Of a stretch of DNA of 64,000 nucleotides, positions 35,102-44,021 are shown one piece after another. The notes under the pieces were generated by a model. The model was not told the DNA's origin. It searched no databases and saw nothing but the letters and a program-made list of their open reading frames with translations. Source of the stretch: Mycolicibacterium sp. J2 (GTDB lineage Bacteria; Actinomycetota; Actinomycetes; Mycobacteriales; Mycobacteriaceae); contig NZ_JAPFPY010000002.1 of assembly GCF_026240945.1 (NCBI RefSeq), forward strand, positions 248,001-312,000. The letters run 5' to 3'. The position numbers were made by a program, and so were the translations under genes. The first letter of the stretch is position 1. Each line of letters opens with the position of its first letter.

Positions 35102-36172
35102 GTGCGGATCGCGTTGCTCACCTACTCCACCAAACCCCGTGGGGGCGTGGTGCACACGCTCTACCTCGCCGAGGCGCTGGCCCGGTTGGGTGCCGACGTG
35201 ACGGTGTGGTCGCTCGCGCGGGCCGGTGACCGGGGCTTCTTCCGCGACGTCGACCCGGCGGTGACGGTGCGGTTGGTGGAGTTCACCGATCTGCCGGGCG
35301 ACACCGTCACCGACCGCATCATCCGGTCGATCGAGGTGCTGCGCCGCGCGTTCACCCCCGATGACTACGACATCGTGCATGCGCAGGACTGCATCAGTGC
35401 CAACGCCGTCGGACGCTGCATCCGCACCATCCACCATCTCGACCGGTTCACCACGCCGGTGCTGGCCGAATGCCACGAGAAGGCGATCGTCGAGCCCTAC
35501 GGCCGCATCTGCGTATCCTCGGCGGTCGCCGCCGAGGTGCGCGCGGGCTGGGGTTTCGAACCCACGGTGATTCCCAACGGGGTTGATGCACAACGCTTCG
35601 CCGTCGCCGCCGCCGACAGGGACGGCCAGGACCGGTGGCGGGCCACGCTGGGGCGGTATGTGTTGACCGTCGGTGGTATCGAACCGCGTAAGGGCACCGT
35701 CGACCTGGTCGCTGCGTACCACCTTCTGCGGCAATGTCATCCGGATCTGTCGCTGGTGATCGCGGGTGGCGAGACGCTGTTCGACTACCGCGACTACCGG
35801 GCGTCGTTCGAGGCTCGGTGCGCCGAACTCGACGTCGACCCCGTCATCCTCGGCGCCGTGCCCGATGGCGAGTTGCCGTCGCTGGTCGCCGGGTGCGCTG
35901 TGTTCGCGTTCCCGTCGACCAAGGAGGGATTCGGCCTGGCGGCGATGGAGGCACTGGCCGCGGGCCGGCCCGTCGTCACCAGGGACCTGCCGGTGCTGCG
36001 CGAAGTCTTCGGGGAGACGGTGCGCTTCGCCGCCGACGTGCCGCAGTTCGCCGCGGAAATGGCCGCCGCACTGGATGATCCGGCCGACCCGGCGCCGGGA
36101 CGAGAGCTCGCCGCGTCGATGACCTGGGAGTCGGCGGCGCGGGCGCACCTGGAGTTCTATTCGAACTGGTGA
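35102..36172 (+). CDS. MSMEG_0565-family glycosyltransferase (GT4-like)
   Basis: 356 residues, GT-B fold. Start RIALLTYSTKPRGGVVHTLYLAEAL, donor-domain motifs TVGGIEPRKGTVDLVAAYHLL and FPSTKEGFGLAAMEALAAGRPVV, where the E-x7-E pair contacts the nucleotide sugar. The sugar and acceptor are unknown; its place at the end of the Nit1C-like operon suggests that a cluster product is glycosylated. GTG 35102 is 2 nt after the nitrilase homologue's stop. Its last 16 bases overlap the convergent ATL gene. Confidence 0.85.
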   Translation: MRIALLTYSTKPRGGVVHTLYLAEALARLGADVTVWSLARAGDRGFFRDVDPAVTVRLVEFTDLPGDTVTDRIIRSIEVLRRAFTPDDYDIVHAQDCISANAVGRCIRTIHHLDRFTTPVLAECHEKAIVEPYGRICVSSAVAAEVRAGWGFEPTVIPNGVDAQRFAVAAADRDGQDRWRATLGRYVLTVGGIEPRKGTVDLVAAYHLLRQCHPDLSLVIAGGETLFDYRDYRASFEARCAELDVDPVILGAVPDGELPSLVAGCAVFAFPSTKEGFGLAAMEALAAGRPVVTRDLPVLREVFGETVRFAADVPQFAAEMAAALDDPADPAPGRELAASMTWESAARAHLEFYSNW

Positions 36173-36456
36173 CGGTATTCGCGCAGTGGCACCCGGCCGT
36201 CGGCGGCCAGCACGCCTTCGGCCCGCAGCCGTTCCAACTGCCGGGTGGCCAGGTGCGCGGCAGGTCGCCCGGAGGCGGGAATCACCCTGTGCCAGGGCAG
36301 ATCCGACGAGTCGGTACGCATCACCCAACCCACGATCCGCGGGCTGGACAGTCCCGCCGCCTCGGCGATGTCCCCGTAGGTGCTCACCCGGCCCGCCGGG
36401 ATCGCGGCCACCAGCGCGCGCACCGATTCGACCTGCTCCTCGGTGACGCGCGCCAT
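36157..36456 (-). CDS. Alkyltransferase-like DNA-repair protein (ATL, Rv3204-like)
   Basis: 99 residues, same fold as the DNA-binding domain of O6-alkylguanine-DNA methyltransferase. The active-site Cys of the PCHRVI motif is replaced by Trp (W55 in LPWHRVIP), the defining mark of ATL proteins, which bind O6-alkylguanine and hand it to nucleotide excision repair without removing the alkyl group. R40 in SSPRIVGWVM is the arginine finger. ATG 36456 follows the lipV stop by one base, so the pair is an operon. Confidence 0.9.
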   Translation of the reverse strand: MARVTEEQVESVRALVAAIPAGRVSTYGDIAEAAGLSSPRIVGWVMRTDSSDLPWHRVIPASGRPAAHLATRQLERLRAEGVLAADGRVPLREYRHQFE

Positions 36457-36457
36457 C

Positions 36458-37267
36458 TCAGCCCAGCAGGTCGCGGATGACGGCGGCGGTCTCGGCGGGC
36501 CGGGCCTGTCCCACCATGTGATCGCAGTCCAGGTCGACCAACGTGAACCGGTCGCCCACCGCCGCACGCAGGGTATCGAGCAGTTCGCCGGTGACATACG
36601 GCGGGGTGGTGCGGGTCGCGCGGATCAGGGTCACCGGAATCGGGTTGGGTGGCAAGGCGATCGGGCGAGTCAGCTCACTCCAGTACGACATCGCCGCCGG
36701 AATGCTGATCCGCCAGCCCAGCCGCCCGTTGGGCAGCACCATCAAGTGTTCGTCGAGTTCACGTTCCAGTTCGTCGGATGCCACCTCACCCCACGAACCG
36801 GACAGCTTGTCGGCCCGGGCCTCGGCGCGGTCCGGGTAATCGGGGGACGACAGCATGGCGTCGGCGATATCGCGCATCCAGTCGCCGTCGAGCGCCACGG
36901 CCGGATCCAGCAGCGCCAGCGCGGAGACCAGATCGGGCCGCGCGGCGGCCAGGGCCAGCGCCACCGCGCCCCCGAAGGAGTGCCCGGCCACCAGCACCGG
37001 TCCGGACGCCTGCGCGTCCAGCAGCTCGGCCAGCGCAGCCACATTGGCCTCGATGGTCCACGGGGCGGCCCACGTCGACCGGCCGTGCCCGATCAGGTCG
37101 GGAGCCAGGATCGCTACGTCCGGCAGATGACCGGACGCCAGGGTCTCCCACCGTTTACCGTGTCCGGTCAGGCCATGGATGGCCAGCACCTGGACGGGGG
37201 AGTCGGGACCGTACCGGTAGGTGTGCAACACGGTGCGAGGGTACTTGTCGGACCCCCGTGGTGACAT
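36458..37267 (-). CDS. lipV: Alpha/beta hydrolase (LipV-like)
   Basis: 269 residues. Oxyanion region VLAIHGLTGHGKRW, nucleophile elbow VLVAGHSFGGAV with the catalytic Ser, and a C-terminal DLDCDHMVGQ supplying the His; a cap domain lies between. Esterase or lipase acting on short acyl chains, by similarity to M. tuberculosis LipV (Rv3203). ATG 37267 leaves only 6 bp to the divergent adnA start; GTG 37231 (MLHTYRYGPDSP) is a plausible alternative that would leave room for promoters. Confidence 0.85.
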   Translation of the reverse strand: MSPRGSDKYPRTVLHTYRYGPDSPVQVLAIHGLTGHGKRWETLASGHLPDVAILAPDLIGHGRSTWAAPWTIEANVAALAELLDAQASGPVLVAGHSFGGAVALALAAARPDLVSALALLDPAVALDGDWMRDIADAMLSSPDYPDRAEARADKLSGSWGEVASDELERELDEHLMVLPNGRLGWRISIPAAMSYWSELTRPIALPPNPIPVTLIRATRTTPPYVTGELLDTLRAAVGDRFTLVDLDCDHMVGQARPAETAAVIRDLLG

Positions 37268-37273
37268 GTCGGC

Positions 37274-40200
37274 ATGACCGCATCGACCACTGTGCTGGAG
37301 CCTGCCGCACTGGCCGACCCAGGTCTGCGTGGCACAGTGCGGGTGCTCGGTGGCCCGGGCACCGGCAAGACCAGCCTGCTCACCGACACCGCCGCCGCGC
37401 ACATCGCCGCCGGCGTCCCAACCGAATCGGTATTGCTGCTCACCGGTTCGGCGCGGTTGGGTGCGGCGGCACGCGCGCAGATCACCGCGACCCTGCTGCG
37501 CAGCGGGTCGGGCGTGGTGCGCCAACCCTTGGTGCGCACCGTGCACTCCTACGCCTTCGCGGTGCTGCGCCTGGCCGCTCAACGCGGCGGTGATCCGCCG
37601 CCGCGACTGATCACCGGGGCCGAGCAGGATGGCATCATCCGGGAACTGCTCGCCGGCGACCTCGAAGACGGCGCGTCCACCTGGCCGGCGTCGCTGCACC
37701 CCGCCCTGGGCACGGCCGGCTTCGCCTCCGAACTGCGTGATCTGATGGCCCGCTGCGCCGAACGCGGGGTCGACCCGGTGGCGCTGCAGCGGCTTGGTCG
37801 GTTGTCGGGCCGGGCGGAATGGGTGGCGGCGGGCCGCTTCGCCCAGGTCTACGAGCAGGTAATGCTGCTGCGCGCCGCGGTCGGAATGGCTGCACCGCAG
37901 GCGACCGTGCCGGCGTTGGGGGCGGCCGAGCTGGTCGGTGCGGCGCTCGACGCGCTGGCGACCGACGCCGACCTGCTCGCCGCCGAACGCGCCCGCATCA
38001 AGCTGTTGCTCGTCGACGACGCGCAACACCTGGATCCGCAGGCCGCGCTGCTGGTGCGGGTGCTCGCGGCCGGCGCGGGCCTCACCGTGATCGCCGGTGA
38101 TCCCAACCAGTCGGTGTTCGGATACCGCGGCGCCGACCCCGCCCTGTTGCGCACCGACACCCCGGCCATCACGCTGACCACCTCACATCGATGCTCGACG
38201 GCGGTGGCAGCCGCCGTCTCCGGTATCGCCCGCCGGCTGCCCGCCGCCGAGGGATTTGGCGAATTCGTCAGTGGCACCGGTGATCCCGGGCAGGTATCGG
38301 TGCGCATCGCGGCCACCGCCCATGCCGAGGCGATGGTGGTCGCCGACGCCTTGCGCCGTGCACATCTCGTCGACGGGGTGCCGTGGTCGCAGATGGCGGT
38401 GGTGGTCCGGTCGGTGCCGCGGGCCGGCGCCGCTCTGGGACGCGCGCTGGCCGGCGCCGGTGTGCCGGTGGATCTGCCGGCCGCCGAGCCGGTGCTCAGC
38501 CGCCAGCCTGCCGTGCACGCCTTGCTCACCGTGCTCGGAGCCGCCGCCGACGGGGTGACCGGCGAGGTGGCACTGGATCTCGTCACCGGTCCGATCGGTC
38601 GGGTCGACCCGGTCTCGCTGCGGCAGCTGCGTCGGACGCTACGCCGTCTGGCAGACCACCAGCGCGACTTCCCGGAGCTGCTCGCCGACGCCGTGCGCGC
38701 GGTCCCGGACGGTCTGGGCCCCGAGCACGCCCGCAGCCTGCACCGGGTCGGTGCGGTGCTGGCGGCCGCCCGGCGCAGTCACCGCGCGGGGGAGGATCCC
38801 CGTTCCACGCTGTGGCAGGCGTGGCAGCGCAGCGGATTACAGCGTCGATGGGTGGCCGCGGCCGACCGTGGTGGCGCCGCCGGGGCGGCCGCCGAGCGCG
38901 ACCTGGACGCCGTCACCGCCCTGTTCGACGTGGCCGAGCAGTACGTCACCCGCACCACCGGGGCAACGCTGAAGGGGCTGCTCGACCACGTCGACGGGCT
39001 GAGCCTGCCGGTCACCGCCGATCGCGCACCACGCGGTGAGGTCGTCGCGGTGTGCAGTGCCCACGCGGTGCTGGACCGCGAGTGGGATTTCGTGGTCATC
39101 GCGGGCGTCCAGGAAGGCCTGTGGCCCAACACCATGCCCCGCGGCGGGGTACTGGGCACCCAGCATCTGGTCGACATCCTGGACGGGGTGACCGAGCCCG
39201 GTCAGCCCGTCTCGGTGCGGGCCCCGCTGGTCGCCGAGGAACGGCGCCTGCTCATCGCCGCGATGGGCCGGGCCCGCAGCCGGCTGCTGGTGACCGCCGT
39301 CGACGGCGGTGCCGGTGACGACGACGCCATGCTGCCCTCCCCGTTCTGCACCGAGCTCGCCGAGCTGACCACCGACGACGGCCAGGCCGACAGCACGCCG
39401 GTCGCCGCCCCGCGGGTGCTGGCACCGGCGGCGTTGGTGGGCCGCCTGCGCGCGGTGGTATGTGCCCCCGAGGCCGAGGTGAGCGACGAGGTCCGTCGCT
39501 GTGCCGCACACCAATTGGCCCGACTGGCCGAGGCGGGGGTGGCGGGCGCGGACCCGGCGTCGTGGTACGAGTGCACCGAACCGTCCACCAGCGAACCGCT
39601 GTGGTCCGGCGCCGAACACGTGGTCACACTGTCCCCGTCCACGGTGCAGACCCTGACGGATTGCCCGCTGCGCTGGCTGCTGGAACGCCATGGTGGCAGC
39701 GACAGCCGCGACGTCCGGTCGGCGGTGGGGACGTTGGTGCACGCCCTGGTCGCCGATTCCACCAGGACCGAGGGACAGTTGCTGGCCGAGCTGGAGAACG
39801 TCTGGGCCGGGTTGCCGTACGAATCCCAGTGGTACGCCGACAACGAACTGGCCCGGCACGGGGCCATGCTGGCGGCGTTCGCGCAGTGGCGTGAGCTGAC
39901 CCGCCGCCAGCTGACCGAGGTGGGCACCGAGGTCGCCGTGGACGGGATGGTGGCGCCCGGCGTGCGGGTGCGCGGCCGCATCGACCGCCTGGAACGCGAC
40001 AACGCCGGTCGGCTGGTGATCGTCGACGTCAAGACCGGTAAGAGCCCGGTCACCAAGGATGACGCGCAGCGGCATGCCCAGCTGGCGATGTACCAGCTGG
40101 CCATCACCGAAGGCGTGCTGCCACACGGGGATGAGCCCGGCGGCGGAGTCTTGGTGTATCCCGGCAAGCCGAGCGCCGGCGGGGCCACCGAACGCACGCA

Positions 40201-40363
40201 GGACGCCCTGACCCCCGATGCCGCCGCCCGCTGGCGCGACCAGGTGGTCGCCGCCGCGGCGGCCACCCAGGGCCCGACGTTTGTCGCCAGGGTCAACGAC
40301 AATTGCGGGCACTGCCCGGTGCGCGCGATGTGCCCGGCACATCAGAGAGGGGAGGGCCAGTGA
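37274..40363 (+). CDS. adnA: Helicase-nuclease AdnA subunit
   Basis: 1029 residues, UvrD/PcrA-type motor plus C-terminal RecB-like nuclease, partner of AdnB in mycobacterial DNA end resection. Walker A VLGGPGTGKTSLL at about 24-36, motif II KLLLVDDAQHLD with the unusual DDAQ, motif III GDPNQSVFGYRG. Nuclease residues VDVKTGKSP and the QhxxY motif QLAMYQLA near 915-935. Four cysteines flanking the nuclease (DCPLRWLLE near 796; CGHCPVRAMCP near 1012-1021) match the Fe-S-cluster AddB/AdnA pattern. Motif I and the nuclease look intact. Coupled to adnB by GTGA overlap. Confidence 0.93.
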   Translation: MTASTTVLEPAALADPGLRGTVRVLGGPGTGKTSLLTDTAAAHIAAGVPTESVLLLTGSARLGAAARAQITATLLRSGSGVVRQPLVRTVHSYAFAVLRLAAQRGGDPPPRLITGAEQDGIIRELLAGDLEDGASTWPASLHPALGTAGFASELRDLMARCAERGVDPVALQRLGRLSGRAEWVAAGRFAQVYEQVMLLRAAVGMAAPQATVPALGAAELVGAALDALATDADLLAAERARIKLLLVDDAQHLDPQAALLVRVLAAGAGLTVIAGDPNQSVFGYRGADPALLRTDTPAITLTTSHRCSTAVAAAVSGIARRLPAAEGFGEFVSGTGDPGQVSVRIAATAHAEAMVVADALRRAHLVDGVPWSQMAVVVRSVPRAGAALGRALAGAGVPVDLPAAEPVLSRQPAVHALLTVLGAAADGVTGEVALDLVTGPIGRVDPVSLRQLRRTLRRLADHQRDFPELLADAVRAVPDGLGPEHARSLHRVGAVLAAARRSHRAGEDPRSTLWQAWQRSGLQRRWVAAADRGGAAGAAAERDLDAVTALFDVAEQYVTRTTGATLKGLLDHVDGLSLPVTADRAPRGEVVAVCSAHAVLDREWDFVVIAGVQEGLWPNTMPRGGVLGTQHLVDILDGVTEPGQPVSVRAPLVAEERRLLIAAMGRARSRLLVTAVDGGAGDDDAMLPSPFCTELAELTTDDGQADSTPVAAPRVLAPAALVGRLRAVVCAPEAEVSDEVRRCAAHQLARLAEAGVAGADPASWYECTEPSTSEPLWSGAEHVVTLSPSTVQTLTDCPLRWLLERHGGSDSRDVRSAVGTLVHALVADSTRTEGQLLAELENVWAGLPYESQWYADNELARHGAMLAAFAQWRELTRRQLTEVGTEVAVDGMVAPGVRVRGRIDRLERDNAGRLVIVDVKTGKSPVTKDDAQRHAQLAMYQLAITEGVLPHGDEPGGGVLVYPGKPSAGGATERTQDALTPDAAARWRDQVVAAAAATQGPTFVARVNDNCGHCPVRAMCPAHQRGEGQ

Positions 40364-43300
40364 TTGCCACCAGGTACAGCCCGGCCGAACTGGCCGACGC
40401 CCTCGGCCTATTCACGCCAACCGATGAGCAGGCGGCGGTCATCGCCGCACCGCCGGGACCGCTGGTGGTGATCGCCGGGGCCGGCGCCGGCAAGACCGAG
40501 ACGATGGCGGCACGGGTGGTGTGGCTGGTCGCCAACGGTTACGCCGCACCGGCGGAGGTGCTCGGGCTGACGTTCACCCGCAAGGCCGCCGGCCAACTGT
40601 TGCGCAGGGTGCGGGCCCGGCTGGCCAGGCTCGCCGGTGCCGGACTGTGCCCACAACTGCGATCCGAAGACCCGCCCACCATCAGCACCTATCACGCCTT
40701 CGCCGGGGCGCTGTTGCGTGAGCACGGCTTGCTGCTGCCGGTGGAGCCCGACACCCGGCTCATCGGTGAGACGGAATTGTGGCAGTTGGCCTTCCGCGTG
40801 GTGTGCGAACACCCGCGGGTGTTCGAGACCGACAAGACCCCGGCCGCCATCACCGGCCAGGTGCTGCGACTGGCCGGCGCGCTGTCCGAACACCTAGTGG
40901 ACACCGCCGCCCTGACCGACACCCATGTCGAGCTCGAAAGGTTGATCCTGAACCTGCCTCCCGGCCCCAACCAACGGGATACCGGCCCGGCCCAGTGGCT
41001 GCTCAAACTGCTCGACACCCAGACCGAACGAACCCGGTTGGTGCCGCTCATCGACGAGCTGCACCGCCGGATGCGGGCGGCCAAGGTGATGGACTTCGGT
41101 GCCCAGATGTCGGCGGCCGCCCGGTTGGCTGTGGCCGCACCCCACGTGGGTGACCAACTGCGGCAACGGTTTCGGGTGGTGCTGTTGGACGAGTACCAGG
41201 ACACCGGGCATGCGCAACGCATCGCGTTGTCGGCATTGTTCGGCGGCGGGGTCGACGACGGCCTCGCCCTGACCGCGGTGGGGGATCCGATCCAATCCAT
41301 CTACGGCTGGCGCGGGGCCTCGGCCACCAACCTGCCGCGGTTCGCCACCGACTTCCCGCTGTCCGACGGCACACCGGCACCCACCCTGGAGTTGCGGACC
41401 AGTTGGCGCAATCCGCCGCAGGCGCTGCATCTGGCCAACGAGGTGTCCGCGCAGGCGCGCCGCCGGTCGGTGAGCGTCCGTGAGCTGCTGCCGCGTCCCG
41501 GCGCCGAACCCGGTGATATCCGCTGTGCATTGTTGAACGACGTTGTTGCCGAACGTCATTGGGTGGCCGACGAGATCGCTCGGCGGTATCTGGCCGGTCC
41601 GACACCACCCACCACGGCGGTGCTGGTGCGCCGTAACGCCGATGCCGCGCCGATGGCCGAGGCGCTGACGGCGCGTGGCGTTCCCGTCGAAGTTGTCGGC
41701 CTGGCCGGCCTGCTGTCGGTTCCGGAGGTGGCCGATGTGGTGGCCATGCTCCGGCTCATCGCGGACCCGACCGGTGGGCCCGCGGCGATGCGGGTACTCA
41801 CCGGACCGCGCTGGCGCCTCGGTGCGCGCGATATCGCGGCACTGTGGCAGCGGGCGGTCGAACTGGACGGACCCGCCGCGGCCGCCACCACCGCGCAGAT
41901 CGTCGCGCAGGCCGCGCCGGACGCCGATGCCGCCTGCCTCGCCGATGCCATCTGCGATCCCGGACCCGAGTCCCGCTACTCGGCGCCGGGTTACACCCGC
42001 ATCGTGGCGCTCGGGCGCGAATTGACTGCGCTGCGAGCCCATCTGGCCCATCCACTGCCCGAATTGGTCGCCGAGATCCGGCGCGTGCTGGGGGTCGACG
42101 CCGAGGCCAGGGCGGCCCGTCCGGTGACCGCCGGGTGGGGCGGCGCGGAACACCTGGACACCTTCGCCGACGTGGTGGCCGATTTCGCCGACCGGGCCGA
42201 TGCCACCGCCGACGGACTGCTGGCCTACCTCGAGGTGGCCGCGGTGGTCGAGAACGGGTTGTCCCCGGCCGAGACCACGGTCGCCACCGATCGGGTTCAG
42301 ATTCTCACGGTGCACGCGGCCAAGGGGTTGGAGTGGCAGGTGGTGGCGGTTCCACACCTGAGTGGGCGGGTGTTCCCGTCCACCGCGATGGCGCGGACCT
42401 GGCTGACCGACGCCGGTGACCTGCCGCCCCTGCTGCGCGGGGACCGGGCCACCGACTCCGGCCACGGTGTGCCCGTGCTCGACACCTCCGATGTCTTCGA
42501 CCGGAAGGCCTTGGCGGACAAGATCGCCGCGCACAAGGACCATCTGGCGCAACGGCGCGTGGACGAGGAACGTCGGCTGCTCTACGTCGCATTGACCAGA
42601 TGCGAGCACACGCTGCTGGCGTCGGGCCATCACTGGGGTCCCACCGAGTCGAAACCACGCGGCCCATCGGATTTCCTGCTCGAACTGCGAGCCATCGTGG
42701 AAGCCTCGGCCGCATCCGGGGAGCCGTGCGGTGTCATCGACCACTGGGCGCCCGCGCCGGCCGACGGCGATCCGAACCCGTTACGGGACACTGTGATCGA
42801 GGCGGTGTGGCCGGCCCGGCCGTCGAGCGCACGGCGCGACGCGCTGGATCGTGGCGCAGAGTTGGTGCGGTGCGCCGACACCTCGGCCGACCTGTCCGCC
42901 GCGGATATGGAGGACTGGGCTGCCGACGTCGACGCGCTGCTGGCCGAACGTGCGAAGACCGGTGAGTCGGCACCGGTGCCGCTGCCCGGCCAGCTGTCGG
43001 TCAGCATGCTGGTCGAGCTGGGCAAGGACCGGGCTGCGGCGATGCAGCGATTGCGCCGTCGCCTGCCGGTCCGGCCCGACCCGAACGCTTTGTTGGGCAC
43101 CGCGTTTCACGACTGGGTGCAGCGCTTCTTCCATGCCGAACGGCTCTTCGACCTGGACGACCTGCCGGGTGCGGTCGACGGCGAGGCCGGCCGGGCCCAC
43201 GCCGAGGAGCTGGCCGAGCTGCAGGCCGCGTTCGCCTCGTCGGTGTGGGCGGCACGCACCCCGGTCGACGTGGAGGTGCCGTTCGACATGATGGTCGGCG

Positions 43301-43593
43301 CCACGGTGGTCCGGGGACGGGTGGATGCGGTCTTCGACGACGGCGACGGCGCCCATGTGGTGGTCGACTGGAAGACCGGCGACCCGCCCGCCACCCCTGA
43401 GGCCGCCCGGCACGCCGCGGTGCAGCTCGCGGTGTACCGGCTGGCCTGGGCCGGAATGACCGATCGGCCGCTGGATTCGGTGCGCGCGGGCTTTCACTAC
43501 GTGCGCAGCGGGATCACCGTCCGGCCCGACGACCTGCCCGGGCCGGACGAGTTGGCGGCGTTGTTGGCAGAGTCGGACTACGAGTTGCGGTAG
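40360..43593 (+). CDS. adnB: Helicase-nuclease AdnB subunit
   Basis: 1077 residues. UvrD-like motor with Walker A VVIAGAGAGKTETMAARV at about 30-48, VLLDEYQDTGHAQ (motif II), GDPIQSIYGWRGA (motif III) and [23 protein letters not shown] (motif V region); C-terminal nuclease with HVVVDWKTGDPP and the QLAVYRLAW motif. No Fe-S cysteine set, as expected for AdnB. GTG 40360 overlaps the adnA stop. Together AdnAB resects double-strand breaks, the AdnB motor being the main translocase in M. smegmatis as I recall. Confidence 0.93.
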   Translation: MIATRYSPAELADALGLFTPTDEQAAVIAAPPGPLVVIAGAGAGKTETMAARVVWLVANGYAAPAEVLGLTFTRKAAGQLLRRVRARLARLAGAGLCPQLRSEDPPTISTYHAFAGALLREHGLLLPVEPDTRLIGETELWQLAFRVVCEHPRVFETDKTPAAITGQVLRLAGALSEHLVDTAALTDTHVELERLILNLPPGPNQRDTGPAQWLLKLLDTQTERTRLVPLIDELHRRMRAAKVMDFGAQMSAAARLAVAAPHVGDQLRQRFRVVLLDEYQDTGHAQRIALSALFGGGVDDGLALTAVGDPIQSIYGWRGASATNLPRFATDFPLSDGTPAPTLELRTSWRNPPQALHLANEVSAQARRRSVSVRELLPRPGAEPGDIRCALLNDVVAERHWVADEIARRYLAGPTPPTTAVLVRRNADAAPMAEALTARGVPVEVVGLAGLLSVPEVADVVAMLRLIADPTGGPAAMRVLTGPRWRLGARDIAALWQRAVELDGPAAAATTAQIVAQAAPDADAACLADAICDPGPESRYSAPGYTRIVALGRELTALRAHLAHPLPELVAEIRRVLGVDAEARAARPVTAGWGGAEHLDTFADVVADFADRADATADGLLAYLEVAAVVENGLSPAETTVATDRVQILTVHAAKGLEWQVVAVPHLSGRVFPSTAMARTWLTDAGDLPPLLRGDRATDSGHGVPVLDTSDVFDRKALADKIAAHKDHLAQRRVDEERRLLYVALTRCEHTLLASGHHWGPTESKPRGPSDFLLELRAIVEASAASGEPCGVIDHWAPAPADGDPNPLRDTVIEAVWPARPSSARRDALDRGAELVRCADTSADLSAADMEDWAADVDALLAERAKTGESAPVPLPGQLSVSMLVELGKDRAAAMQRLRRRLPVRPDPNALLGTAFHDWVQRFFHAERLFDLDDLPGAVDGEAGRAHAEELAELQAAFASSVWAARTPVDVEVPFDMMVGATVVRGRVDAVFDDGDGAHVVVDWKTGDPPATPEAARHAAVQLAVYRLAWAGMTDRPLDSVRAGFHYVRSGITVRPDDLPGPDELAALLAESDYELR

Positions 43594-43979
43594 ATCTTGT
43601 AGGCCTGGGTGATCATCGGGATCTGCAGCGGCAGCCGCGCGATGGCGCCGATCCGCATCGGCAACGGCTTGGCGGGGTCTTTGAACCACAGCCGCACCAT
43701 GTTCACATTGGCCGGAAACACCCCGAGATACAACGCGATCGCGGCCAGCGCACCCAGCTTGCGGGTCCGGGGTGCCAACAGCAGCGCACCGGTGGCGACC
43801 TCGGCGACACCGGAGGCCTGGGTGTAGAAGCGGGCGCTGCCCGGCAGCTCGGCAGGCACGATCGAGTCGAACGGCTTCGGCGCGACGAAATGCAGGATGC
43901 CCATGCCTACCAGGGACCCGCCCATGAAGCGGGCGCGGGACGGATTGGACTGCTGAACGACGGGCGAAGGGGATGTCAT
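43578..43979 (-). CDS. DoxX-like small membrane protein
   Basis: 133 residues with about four membrane helices. GGSLVGMGILHFVAPKPFDSIVP at about 20-42 and TQASGVAEVATGALLLAPRTRKLGA are DoxX-family features; LGVFPANVNMVRLWFKDP follows. DoxX proteins are quinone- or redox-related membrane proteins of uncertain function. The 3' end overlaps adnB by 16 nt on the opposite strand; its start is 42 bp from the divergent K+ channel gene. I do not recall it in this position in M. tuberculosis. Confidence 0.8.
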   Translation of the reverse strand: MTSPSPVVQQSNPSRARFMGGSLVGMGILHFVAPKPFDSIVPAELPGSARFYTQASGVAEVATGALLLAPRTRKLGALAAIALYLGVFPANVNMVRLWFKDPAKPLPMRIGAIARLPLQIPMITQAYKIYRNS

Positions 43980-44021
43980 GGTTTCATTGTGGCGTGCTCA
44001 CCTCCCACCGATCGGTGAATC

